64,000 nt of DNA from Struthio camelus (Eukaryota > Chordata > Aves > Struthioniformes > Struthionidae), in the NCBI RefSeq assembly GCF_040807025.1, contig NC_090981.1, forward strand, positions 46,873,817 through 46,937,816. The letters are read 5' to 3'. The stretch's first letter is position 1. Every line of letters begins with the position of its first letter. Below, in pieces: positions 12,250 to 24,984 of this stretch. The notes below the pieces were generated by a model that worked only from the letters and a program-made list of their open reading frames with translations, was not told the DNA's origin and made no database searches. The translations under genes were made by a program, and so were the position numbers.

Positions 12250-15200
12250 TTTGTTTTTCCATACAGCGTGTAAAGAAACTGTGCAACTCAAGGGGGAAGG
12301 AAATCTTTGATGACAGGAATTTAAGATTAAAAGGGAGATATGTATATAGATACCAAGAATATCCAGAGCTGCCATCAAGAACAGCTGTAAGCTTTGTATG
12401 CAAATGTCGACGCTTATTCTGATTAAAGTTCCAGGGTCCACAGAGAGCTAAAATAATGACTAGAGACCTACTTCAGACAACGAGGGATGGAGGGAGGGCA
12501 GCTTTAAAATTAGAAAATTAAGTTGCATTTAGTACACTGTACATGGAACTTAGGCACTTTCGTCTTGGAAGAGAGACAGCTTTAAAATTCAGTGCTGCAC
12601 TATTTGTTTGCAGAACCATATTTTCATTGGGGTTTATGTGGAGCGCACAGAACTTCATCTGAGCACAAGAAGGCCCCGAGATACCAATTCTTGGAGTCAC
12701 TGCATTGATATATAGAGAAAAGAAATTAAAAGGCACTTGCAGAAGCTCTAAAATAAAAATATTTTTTTCTCTGTATTCTGTGTAGTCGAAGTTATAGCAA
12801 CTAATACACCTGACTTTCCAGATAAAAGTATAAAGCTGAGAGCAATGTTTAAATATGCCAAAAATACGGAGAACATGTATTCTGCATCTGACTAGCCTAT
12901 TTCAAAAACTTATTCTCTGTAAAAGTTTTTTTTGCTACTCATAAATAATAGAGCCATCCTTAACTCCTGCCTATGAAATGCTCACGAGAAAATTTACCAT
13001 CACATCCCCTCCCTACATATCAAAAAATTACCATTTTATGAAACAAAATATTAGTTTGAAGGGAGTATGTACAGGTTTCTACATTGCTGTTTCTCATATA
13101 TTAGTGGGACTTCTTTGTAAATTAGCAGACCTTAGGTTCTGTTAACAGCCTTTAATTTAGTATGGAAGCACCACAGCAGTACTGCAATGAAATGTATAAT
13201 ATAAGAAATAAGCAATTAGTTTTTTATTTTTATTTTTGTTTATATACACATGTATGTAAACGTGTGCCGAACAATCTTACTCTGATAGTGTTACCTGTTC
13301 TTTTCCAGCTTTCCACCCTTTTGTATTTATCCTTGTCATATTTCGGCATCATTCGTTTCTTGTCTCTGTTCTTAGGTTAACCTTCCTTTTCTTCTGTCTT
13401 TCCCTGTCCCACTATTTTTCCTGCAGAATGTATTTGGTCTGTTCCCTTCCCACCCCCCAAGGACAGCCCTTTACCCTGGAGCTCTTCCTGAGGGAAGCCT
13501 GTACTGCATCTGTTTTCTGTAAGCAGGCAGCTGAAATTGGCCTATCCTGAGCTGTGCGGTGCAACCACACAGCAAAGAACATAACCTGGTTATGTTCACA
13601 CCTTGCTGAGGAGTCACACTATAACGTGCAATTCAGAGAAAATTAATCTGCAGGAGTGACATTCTGAGGTTCACGGCTACTGTCCCAATCTCCAGGCCAA
13701 AGACAACTAGTTAAAAACACACTGAGCCAAAAGGCATACCTGCTATCATTCGCGACTGCAAATGCAAGCAAGTACAGAACACTTCTGAAAGGCTGGGAAA
13801 ATCTGCTCTTCCATTTCTAACCACCAGACCAAACCCTCCCAAGATCTGAGGCCAGCAAGATCCTCTGATACTATTGGTTTTTGTTTGGTTGCTGCTTTTG
13901 GCTAATTTGATTATTCTATATATCTGTAATGAGGCATATTAACTATGGCCTAAGAAACACGCATCTGTAGGGAGGTCCGTTCTAAAGAAATGAACACATT
14001 TCATCATCCTTTTCAATATGGTAAAAAGGAAAAGGCCAGTTTAGCACAGTGTTCAAACAGAAGCAGCATCATGGAATCCTTTACAATAAAGGATTAAAGA
14101 TGCTCAAAAAAGAGACAGAAATAAAACAGTCTCTGATCTGGTCTGCTAGGTTTAAGCATTCTATACAATTTTAATGGTACAAAGAAATGGCTAGAAAGCG
14201 ACAGAAAAGAATAACACTGATAACTTTCTAAAGCTGTTTATGTCATTATTTCACTATTTACAAACAGATTTCACACACAGTGCAAATTAAACCAGATTAT
14301 TCTACTTAACTGTCTGTGGGTAATAAGGCATTAAACATTTCAGTATGTTTTGGTGTTTAATTCACACTTACACCCTTATGCAAATAAGGGTCTTGAGTTC
14401 TAGACACAGGGAATGGGGATGCTCATGCTGTCATGAAAAACTTGCCAATATCCCCATCTCAGATTAAGTTCAATATCTTCCTTATTGTTTTACAAAATGG
14501 TCCGAGTCAACAGTGCTGGCTTTGTGTTGGTTGTGCACAAGCATGCCTGTGTTTCAGTGCATCTGAGAATGGTTAATGAATTAAATATATACTTGAACCC
14601 ATGGACTGAGCCTTAAACCTAGAACAACAACAGATCCAGGGTTCATCTGTCTCTAATTGTCCAACTTTACCTATGAAAATAGGACAAAATCATCCCATCT
14701 TTCTCTCTTCAACCTTAATGCAGACTTTGAGAACAAATTCAGCCTTAAATTCATGAGATCATATCACCTTCCAGAATTAATTTGTCATGACAACATAACT
14801 TACCAGCTGTTGGCCTCAAGGCAGAAAGTCTTCTTCAAATTCCTTCCCACCTTTCATCAAATCAGGAGTCCTTCCTTTACAAAGAAATAAAATTATACCT
14901 GACCTTTCCTGAACAGGTCCTAAAATAATCAGCTTTGTCAAGGTTCAGATACTTCTACTTCCTCATTATCGAATTTCTGTAACACCCTTCCAGCCACTGG
15001 GTCCAGCCCTGGCACCCTAAAACTCAAGAGTTCTCTGTTCTAAGCCACATGCAAACCTGTTTATTTTCCAAAGTCAGTTTTTAAGATCAAGGTGTTCCTC
15101 CACTGAGTTTCACCTATATTGCCTTCCTCTGACAGAAGATTTTTCTAGCCCATCAGTTACTCTGGACTTCTTCTGTCCAAGCTCTTCAACTTTAAGAGAC

Positions 15201-18200
15201 TCTCAAATCTCATCTTCTGCCTTAACTCAGTGACCTTGTTTCTCTCTCCCTCTCTGTTTCTCCGAGTAACTTAACTCTCTAGGTTTTCATTTCATCAGCC
15301 CTGCGGAAAACATGACACACGAGAGCTGATTCTGAGCATCTTTTACAAGGCTGATTAGCCTTTCCCAGCACTGAAGCTTCATCTGCCTTTGTATCACTAA
15401 AGTACCTTGCTCAGTTAAGTTCCTCGCATTCCTATTTCACTAGCAGTTTCTGCCAACACACTATTCATCAACATTTCCAAACCATTAATAAAGTCATAAA
15501 ACAGAGCCTTGTAGCATCTTGCTGTCTTGCATCTGCCAGGTCGAAAATTGCTTATTCACCCTCTGCTTTCTAGCTCTCAGGTATTTAGAGAATTTCACCT
15601 CTGCCATGCAACTACCCCACCTCCTTACCTGCTGCCATGCCACAGCTTTCTGAAAGTCCAGCTCCTTTCATTCAGCCCATGTTCTTGTTGATGTGTTCAA
15701 AGAACCATAACAGAGAGGCACAAATTTCTTTACTCATAGTAAACTGATAAATGAATTTGCTGATTTATGCACTGGTGTTTTGGGAGGGGGAGGAAGGAAA
15801 GGAGCTGCCACAGGGCAGAACACATTTGTTTGCAAGACTCTAGGCCTGATTTCAAAGGTGTGACAATACAAACAAAACATTTCATCAAATAAGCAAGGCT
15901 AGCAGGAAAAAGCCAAACGGGGACTCCTGACACATTCTGCGTTATAACATCGTGGAAAAAAAACGACGCATAAAAAGCCTTGGCAGCAGGTATGAGAATA
16001 CAAGACTCACATCTTCTGGATTAGTCACTCTTGCCTGTTTTACCCCCAACTGGAATGCTCTGTGGTCTGCATACAAGGATTTAAGTTACATGGGTGAAAA
16101 CTGAAAAACATGAGAGCTAGTGAACCACCAGGCATTTGCTACAGGTTTAGCAAAACAAAAGACAATTTCTGTTAGTACATGGAGTGGGAAAATATGAAGC
16201 AAAGCATTTCAGCAACTGACCGAGCAGCTAAAACCAAAAAGTTTTACCACACGTACAGTGTATTCCTGTGTGCACACTTGCGTGATGCTGCTGAAGGACT
16301 GACTGGGAGAACCATCAGGGTGAAGTTGAGGTTTTTGGGTCTCTAACGTGTTTCCTTTGCAAACTCATAATCAGTGAGTCCAGAGTCATAAGCTCTGTAT
16401 GCACATACAGAGTCACACATTCTGGTAGTATATGAGTTTCTAGTTTTTCTCTGTATCTTAAAAGAACGGGGAAAAACATCTGGAAGATGTTTGTCAATTC
16501 TGTTTGAACAAAACGACAGAAAATCAAATGACAATGGGAACAAACAGGATATGTTCAATTGAAGGAAAGACTATTGGTTTGAAACACTTAGAACAACATC
16601 AGAAGAAACTACTTACGATATATTTATGAAGCATTGCCACTCTGCAAAATAGCTAATGGCTGTTCTACAGATTTAGACTTCCTCAGCTCAGAATTTACTT
16701 ATCAGGAATTTCAATTTTTCTCAAGTGGATAAGTTATTTGATAATATTGATTCAGTTGGTTTCCTGAATAAAGTATTATGAAACACATTCTTCACACAAA
16801 ACATGACAATTACGAACAATGCACAGGCCACACAGCATGCTGTTATTTTCTTAGTAACACTGAGGATTCTGCTGCTGCAAATACCGGAAAAACTTAAGTC
16901 AAGCTTGAATCAAACATTCACTTCATGTAAACATTTTCTTACTGTCGATTTTAAAACACTGTTTTTATGGTCTTTCTTGCTAGGAAGCAGTTAGGATAAC
17001 TGCAAGAAGTGATGACAATCCACAAACACAGTCAGAATGACTACTTTTATTGTCGTTGTTTTAAACATCAACGTGTGCCTGCCTCTTTCAAGGGCTCTAT
17101 TAGCACTGCGTTCCATAATAGAATTGAGTAAACTTTCTGGATGCAAACAAAATGCAGAAATTGAAAATCACAATTTCAGATGGTAAGAAAGTCCAGCACA
17201 TAGTTTTAAGAATTGAATTTAAATGTTTTAAGCTTTTACATGTTTAAAAGTAATAGCTTTATTTCAGTTTTGGCTGGTATTTTAATAAAAGCAGGATAAA
17301 GAATCTTATAAAAGAAATACAACATTAAATTTTGGATCAACTGAAATATTTCTTCCAAACCATCATTTTCCCCTTCTTCAGAAAGAAGGTGAAGAAGTCA
17401 ATTACTTGCATAGATCCAGTCCAGGAGATACGCTTTGCTACCTGCCAATAGCTACTGCTGATTTCAGAAGTTCAACATATTTTCATGTGGAATGTGATTT
17501 TAGTTTGTTTAATCACTTTTAAGAGACCTAGCTTAATTACATTTGTGTATCGGTGGTAAAATTTGCTTCTTTGCAGCAAATTCACTTTTGTTCTTTTTCA
17601 CTCTGTCTCAGACCCCGCTTTTGAAACTGATGTTATCGCTCATTTTTTGCAAGTCTAGAAAGATATTCCTTGGTGATCCATTTTTCTGGGCAGACAGTAT
17701 GCAATGATTGAACTTAGCCTAGCAAAACGCTGCATAGCCACTACGGACAACAAAGCATGCAACACTTCTAAGCACTCCAAAAGACTCTCCAATAGATTTT
17801 TCAAGGGAGTTGACTGCAGTTAATTTTATGTTCCCCAAGAGTCAGCAAAATCCAATATGAACAAGCTATTGCACCTTATAAAAAGTTTCTACAGAACCAG
17901 TCAAATCTGATTATTTGATGATTAGTCATCATTATTAATCATAGCTAGCAGTAAGAGGGAAGTCATGAACATTTTAAAATTAGTAATTAATCATTTATTT
18001 TTTAAGCCGCAGCATTCAAGCACGACAAGCAAATGAGTCTGGAAAGCCTTCAAAATGTGCACCTTAATTACAAAGGTGCTGCATTTGCTAAGTGAAGATG
18101 TGGCATGTTCAGCAGTTCAAAGAACACCATGAACTATAATTTATGAGCATCACAGAAGAGTCTGGAGCTATATAGGAATGAAGAAAATCATGCATATTAA

Positions 18201-18812
18201 ACATGACTGGATCATATTGACTGTAAATCAGACAGTACATCTGTGGTAATATGATCTATAGAAGTAATTTTATCATTGTTGAACCATCAAAGAAATGAAC
18301 CCATATCTTACGATTTACAGCTATGCGACATGTTTCTGCTTAGGACTTCAGTCAGCATTCCTGCTACAGTGACAGAAGGTATCTCAATACCAGCAGGGAC
18401 CAACAAGAAAACATATAGGATTTGCATGAGCATCTTTGCTAAGGAGTACACACTCTAAGGTGGTCTATTTCCTAATAAAATTGTGGTGCAACCATAAGGA
18501 GGAAAGACAAGAAGCCTTCAAGACAGGAAGGACTGATACCTTGGCCAAAGTCTTAGGACTCTAGCATCCTTTCCTTCAGGACAGTATTAACTTAAATAAT
18601 AAAACTTACAAAGTGACTGCAACAACAACGCCTTTGAGACACTTCCCTTCCTTCCCCCTCAGTCATCTCCAGAGACCGCTGCAGGGGCCAGGTTTCCTCC
18701 TGCAAATGCTTTTAAGGCTTTTTTTGGGACTCCCTGAATCCTTCCTCAGATGAGGCACTCCGGCAGGCGGCATCCTGCCAGTCAATCCAAACCAGAGCGA
18801 GCATTTGCTTAC

Positions 18813-18980
18813 CTTGCAGTAAGCGGAGTTTTCTGAGACGTGTTTGCCCGGGAGGACTCCCGGCCGCGACGGGCTTTGCAGCGAGCGCGTGGAGGGCACC
18901 GGCTCCGCCTTGCGCTCCCTGTGCGCTCTGCAGGGAAATCCAAAGTGCCCCTTGGCTTCCTCAAGAGCTTGGAAATCCAC
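18813..18980 (-). ncRNA. Candidate first exon of a minus-strand lncRNA
   Basis: The sequence on the minus strand leads out of the CpG island into a strong donor, ACTGCAAG/GTAAGC, at 18813. The upstream limit is arbitrary because no start site can be read. A 56-codon frame (MDFQALEEAKGHFGF...) runs into the donor but resembles no family I know and has the arginine/proline bias of CpG-island DNA. Other minus-strand donors lie further downstream at 6963 and 581. Existence as a transcript is inference from position and splice signals. Confidence 0.25.
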
Positions 18981-20225
18981 CTTATAAATCCATGTCAGTG
19001 GAGACTGCGAGCAGCCAAAAGCCTCATGTGGGCAGAGTCAGGCGGACTGAGAGACAGGTAAAGGATCTGTCAACTGCGGGCACAGGGATCTCTTGTTCAA
19101 ACAAGTCACTTCTGATTAAAACTTGGCCCGAATGGAGGCGGGCAACTTGCTTACAGAACAGGCAAATTCAGTGCAATTCAAGTGATTTAATGCAACGCTT
19201 TTGTGAAGGAATGATCTAGCCGTTAGATTTGTTTGCAGAAGAAACAAAAAGCCTCTACCGCTTACCAACCCGTCTCATTACAAGCAAGAGAAGGTGCCAC
19301 CACCTCACTTCCCAAAAGAAACGCCGTCGTAGGCAGGGAAAGCTGCTGTCAAAATCCAAGACCGCCTTTAACGATTATGTCAAGGGTGGTTGGAGTGCTG
19401 CCTACACCTCCCTACAGCAAAGAGGATCCCTACGGCGAGGCGTGAGGGTCCCCGCGCCCCGGCCGGGCAGCGGTGCTCGGCTGCCGGGACAGGACAGGAG
19501 GGCAGCGCGCGCTGCCGAGAGCGCCCAGTCTGGCTCCATCCACGCTGGGAAAGCTTCCCGCCGAACGCCGGGCCGCACAGGCAGCCCCGCCGGCGCCGGG
19601 TCAGTTACTGCCCAGCCGCAGCGCGGCCGCCACCTCGAGGACGGGAATACTGTCACAGCGGGGCTTGGATACGAATACACACCCACTGTCTTGGCCCCTT
19701 CCTGTGGCAGGTTTTAAGGGGAAAAAAATAGAAGGTGAAATCCTGTCCAAGGCTCCAGCCGCAGTTTTTGCATTCACAAAACCTTCCCGACCACGTTAAA
19801 CGATTGCCTGCAGAGCTACCGTTTATTAGTCTCACTTCACAAGCAGCTGCAACATGGAGAGAAACCTAGCGCCGCTGAAACGGCGCACAGGGCCCAAACC
19901 TGAGCTGCAGAGGGAACGCTGCCTTTCTGCTGCGAGGTGGAGATCAGTTCTCAAATGCTTTTTGAAGCACTTTTCCCCCTAACGAGACACGTCTCTCCCG
20001 AGCAGCCCCAACTCCTGGCCCGTCCCCTGCCCTGCTTGCGCCGTCCCCGCACGGCCGCGGGCAGAGAGGGCACCGAGCCCCGGGGCCAGGCCGGCGGCGG
20101 CGGAGCGCAGCCGACATCCCCGCTCGCCCCTCACTCGCGCCTGGGGGCAGGGGGCAGTCCTGCCTCCCTCCTGCCCCCTGCCTCGGCCGGCCCCCCACCC
20201 CAGCACCTCCCCGGGGGAAATACCT
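18820..20225. promoter_or_regulatory. Orphan CpG island
   Basis: A sharply GC- and CpG-rich block in AT-rich surroundings, densest at 19430-19640 and 20020-20215, with many CGs and CCCCGC/GGGCGG-like SP-family motifs and poly-G/C runs. Vertebrate CpG islands usually mark promoters, but no protein-coding first exon is recognised on either strand. Long frames here (for example 19229-19717 plus, 19944-20267 minus) are the stop-poor frames expected of GC-rich DNA. Minus-strand donor TGCAAG/GTAAGC (18813/18812) sits at its left edge and plus-strand donor GAGACAG/GTAAAG (19057/19058) within it. It could be a lncRNA promoter or an enhancer-type island. Confidence 0.7.
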
Positions 20226-20236
20226 ACAACTGCTGT

Positions 20237-20530
20237 ACACACACACACACACACACATGCATACCATATATATGGTGTGTGCCTACACATATATATACAT
20301 ATACATGCAGTAATTTTATATGTATATATTTATATATGCATTAGTTCTGTATGACATGACTACTGCATATATAACATGCTATATAATGACATATGATCTA
20401 TGACACCAGCTTGTTTCAGCTAATATATACATATAATATATACAGTTATGTGTAACATGTAACAACCATATGTATTATTTGTGACTATACAAACTATATA
20501 TTTTATATATATATATACACACATATACAC

Positions 20531-20561
<31 letters not shown>

Positions 20562-20590
20562 CCCAAAACTGTATCTCTCTCTCTCTATTT
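20237..20590. repeat. Compound AT/CA dinucleotide tract
   Basis: Begins with (AC)n at 20237-20257, continues as imperfect TA/TG/CA-rich DNA including the palindrome ACCATATATATGGT (20263-20276), and ends with (TA)n, (CA)n at about 20528-20562 and (TC)n at about 20574-20586. It abuts the CpG island. Alternating purine-pyrimidine DNA of this kind can adopt non-B forms and is usually length-polymorphic. Confidence 0.85.
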
Positions 20591-23500
20591 TTTTACTTAC
20601 TAAAGCTAGAGCTTTAACATACTTTGCCATTTAACCTAAAAGCATTTGTGGAAACAAAATTATTCCAATAATTGTTTCTGTGATAAGAATACCTGGACTA
20701 TACAATTTGATTTCAAGTACTTATAAAATCTTGCATAGATAAAGTTACCTTTAGAAGCTAAAAATTTGGAGTTGTGTGTGATTAGATGGGCCATTAATTC
20801 ATGATTTAGACCTAAGGGCAAAAAAAGGTCATGTCAGTGATCTATAAAGTTAATTTTTTTTTTTTTTTAAAGATTGAAGTAGGAAAATCAGTTCTCTTTT
20901 TTCAGCTCATAATTTCAAAGACTGTTTATTCTTATCAGAGGCAGAAAAGGCTTACACTGAAGTGCACAATCACGGCCTCTTCTGGAAGGTACACTGATTC
21001 CTAAGCCTCAGGAATTTAACTGTACTGCAGAAAAAAAACTGAATTTTTTTTGGTCTTGAAAAACAAAGCGACACTCCAAAATCCTCCAAGCTTGCAGTAG
21101 CCCTAATTTATCACCATCAAGTGAAAATTTAATCTCATATTTGGGGAGGGAGAGATAAAAATAATCTGTTAATTTCTTACGAAACTAAAGAATTTATACC
21201 ACTGTATTATACATAATAATGCTTCATTTCAACCTGGCACAGCATGAACAAGCAGTATACAAGCTTCTCCTCACCATCTCCGAATAAATTTTTCGACTAG
21301 TCTAAGTTGAAATTTCCCCACTTTTGCAGTATTGGGCTGCTACTGAACACAGATAAGACACTTGTATTGAATTAGGCTAAACTGATAGCAGTTCTGTCAT
21401 ACAAATAGTTATTGTGATATTTTCATTTATAGACCAATCTTAACTTGGAGTAAAATCTTCCAAGATGAGAAGCTAAACATTAATGAAACATTTAGCTTAT
21501 TCCATGATGCATGTGAAAATGAATTAATACACTTATTCTGAGACATTCCTCAGAAGGTGAATGACAATGTTATAATGCCATTATTAGTCAAAAAATATAT
21601 GCATCATTCCTGACAGTCTGGGCCAACATTAGTTATCATGCACTAAAATAAATTGCAGTGGACACTCCATCATGTGAGTTAGCACGGGCTGGAATAGCTC
21701 AGCTAATACCAGGACACCCCTGCACCACTGTCCCCAACATGCCGCTCCGGAAGTGCGGGACAAAGATTGCTGGAGCTCGCTGAACCGTGCTCATACACAG
21801 CACCGTTTTTCAGATTGAACATGGTACAACAGCACTATGTTGTTTCCCAGTCTGTCCTGCAGTGTGACCACTAGTGCGGTTGGTGCTAGTCTCACACTGA
21901 GCCAAGCTGAGAGTCTCTGCAGATGAACTATGCAACAAATGCAATTTTCGGTAAACTGCCCCCAGGTCCTGGTAACCATCTGTGGACCAAAACGGAAAAG
22001 AACCTTCAGCACACGGAGTCCACTTCATTGCAAGTACAGCACATTACCAACCAAAACCCTTAATTGTGAATATTGATTTTGCTGGGTGAATGAGTAAATC
22101 AGATGCAGGTAACATACGCATTGCACCAATTTTTCTAACAAACTTGGCTGGGTCAAGGTAAGAAGTAGGAAGTAATGGGATAACAAACAGCTTCTGGAGA
22201 GGTGTGCTGCCAGCTAGTTACATAGGGAAGGTTTTGCATTCAGAGGTCTGATCCTGCAGCCACTGCCTCTCAGCCTCAGCCAAAAGGTGAAGGAAAAGTC
22301 ACAGGAGAGTGGCCACACATCCTCTGGGAACAGAAGGAATACTTTAAAAACAATTACTCTCCAAAGGGGCAGTAAAGAAAAAAAAAAAGCTCAGATACTG
22401 AAAAGCCTCTGGTTATGCGGTAAGATTTGCAAAAGCATGGAGGCACCCATATCTCTAAACAGCCAGTAACCGGGGTGGGGTGGGGGACACAAGAATACCC
22501 ACTGTCCTAAGAGTTTAATCGTCCTTTAGTGAAGCAAAGTTCCCTTCAACTTTGAAGGTGGAGGATCAGTGCTTAGGAGGAAAATCCTCTCAGAACATAA
22601 CATAGTCTTTCTCCAAGATAGGAACGACAAAGGTGCACAGAAAGGAGCAGCTTTATCCTGTTATTCCTGCGGTTGCCCAGGTAACAAACAAATTAAAACT
22701 CAAAGTTATCTTTGAGTCTCAAGTTTGTAGATAATTATTTGAACTGTGACAGCCTGGGCTCAAAACTTTTTAGTGACAATCATGAAGTATCCGGATGATA
22801 TGCCTCCGATGAATAAGCAAAGAAATGAGGTCCAGGTGCAGCCTGGTATTAATCGGAATTATTCATTCATTCACCTCTGGTACGTTTCTCTGTGTTATGA
22901 CAACTAAAAGTGAGATAGAAGGAAGTCAAGAAAGAAGGAATTTTTTTGTAATAGAAAAAAATTGGTGATAAAATGAAAACTTCCATCTTCAGAAATACAG
23001 TCATACTTTGATACTTTAACACCTCTACAAATATAGTTTAAGCAGTGTTACAATCAAAGTTTCTTTTTCTCCGAGACCAGTAAAATCATTTTTCTCTCAT
23101 GAAGGGGTATTTCTGCTCACAAACAATTTTAATTGCTTTCCTCAGTGTCGCTACTTGTATGGTGTAGAGTCAAGAAATGGTAATCGGAAGAACAAATTTA
23201 CAGGTATAAAATATCAAGGCAACCAACTATGACACTGATTTATATTGCTGGATTAGTAGACACTCCTTCCTCTTAATACATGCACCCCGTTCCTTCAGAA
23301 CTCTCATCTTAGGGCCTAGCTTTGTGAAACACTCAGAAAGCCAGCTATGGTACAAGGATCATATATCATGTTAGGAATCATAGAAGTGTTACTCCGATAA
23401 TAAAACCCTAGGTACATTACCAAAAAAATAACATAACAAAGCATTAACAAAGTTAGTTTAATAGCAACAACAGAAGTTTAAGGTGGGCAACAGTTCTCTC

Positions 23501-24984
23501 TGTAACTCAGCACTAAAAGCTATAAATTAACTGAAGGATTGGAAAAAAACAAAACTTTCTTTTCATGTAACACTACATAAAATTATAGTTAAAACAAACC
23601 TTCAATAACACTGTAATTAAAGCTGAAAGCCCATCAGGAGAGATGGGCATTTTGTGGAATGTCCATCTTCATATGTGTCTTTATATTGTCCGTCTTTATA
23701 TTTGTGCATTGGTATCAAATTAAAGGCAATAGTTATTCTACAGAAAATAATCCAGGAAAGTCTATTTAAATGTGTTTTAGAATGAGTAATGGAAATATTA
23801 ACAGTGTGAGGGTTAACTCATGCAAAGAAGCTTTTAGTTGATCTTAAAGCACAGAGGAAAAATCAAGGCCACAAAGAGTTTTAAGGACTTATTCTATGTG
23901 ACAGCACAATCATTCCTTAAAGGTCCAATAAGGTAAGTGGAGGAGGGCATCATTCTCTAAATTACAGGTAGTTTTACATACTATAGTAACAGTATGCAAA
24001 TTAAGTAAGTCAGAAGTGAGGTATCTTTGGAAAGTCTAATTGACACTTTACTGTTTGTCTTTTTGGAAACATTGGAATTTGTAGTACAGTTCTGTATCTC
24101 AGAGGAACAAAGGACTCTGCAGTTACACGCTGTACATAGCCATCTATAGTAAGATTGTACTGTGCATTTTGATATCAAACAGTTTTGAGAAAATAAAACT
24201 CAGTCTGTCAGCATAGAAGAACTGCATAAGAATAATTTTTCCCTTGTTCACTTTCCCTGCAACATTTTTTTTCTATTGAGGAATAAAGATAGTAATGAGG
24301 GATGACAAAAAAATACCTCCTTTGAATCACCAACTATGCTCAAGATTTCTCCATCATGTTTCATAAGTCAGCTATCCTCATTACATCCTACAGGGTCTGC
24401 TCTAAAATCAAATGTACTCAATAGGTTTCAGATGATGTTCATTACCTTATGAAAAGGACTCTTACCCAGCAACGCTAAATACACCCTAAATCCCACTTCT
24501 ACCAAGGCTGTTAGCTTAAATACCTACAGTACACTCAAACCCTATCAACTTCAGGCAAAATTCACATTTGGTAATTTACTCATTCTTTTGAAAGGAAAAA
24601 ATGTCATTCAACTCCTTAAGCCTGGGAATCTTAGGCATACACAGATTTGTGTGTGCATATAACGTTTAACATTTAAATTTAATTAAAAACTTAGTGTTTC
24701 CTCCTGTAACAGTACCCCTACTTAAACAGCTGAAGAAAAAAAACCCAGTAGCAATTAAGAAGGGTAAGGCAGAGAAATTACAATGTTACCATTGCATAAA
24801 AACACCTCCAAAATCAGCTTCCACTTCTCAATGTTAGGACTATGCAACGACAAAGTCAAAAACCTCGCCTTTTCTATTAATAGCAAAGGAAGCAAAAAAA
24901 TTATTAAACATATTTCCTTATGCAAATCCACCATTCTTCATATACAGAAAATCACACACTCATGAAACAAGTTTGTAAACTCTA
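20591..24984. other. Intergenic DNA between the CpG island side and the IPO11 3' end
   Basis: AT-rich unique sequence with no recognised gene. Plus-strand donor-like sites occur at about 22158 (GTCAAG/GTAAGA) and 23932 (AATAAG/GTAAGT) and would suit a plus-strand non-coding transcript converging on IPO11, but they may be chance matches. A short A-box-like motif near 21693 has no tRNA context. Confidence 0.5.

Larger units (their letters stand above)
1..18800. other. Intergenic DNA downstream of IPO11, distal part
   Basis: No protein-coding gene is recognised here. The frames longer than 60 codons are scattered, overlap on opposite strands and have no recognisable domains. Notable contents: an exon-like minus segment (581-668), an open minus frame without ATG (6893-7106), a GC-rich patch (7600-8260), direct repeats at 9999-10048 and 12189-12249, palindromes at 13577-13597, 14373-14390 and 16393-16412, and TAAT-rich, conserved-looking DNA at 17908-18110. 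Confidence 0.6.

Noticed and set aside
19229..19717. 162-codon plus-strand frame and several overlapping frames in the CpG island
   Set aside because: Five or more overlapping frames on both strands with R/P/A/G-rich translations, typical of stop-poor CpG-island DNA rather than a gene.
19937..20344. 135-codon frame ending in a HTHTHTC/IYTYT run
   Set aside because: The C-terminal half is simply the translated CA/TA microsatellite.
21688..21760. Possible tRNA gene (ATAGCTCAGCTAATACC resembles an A box)
   Set aside because: No B box (GGTTCGAnTCC) at the right distance and no cloverleaf could be drawn.
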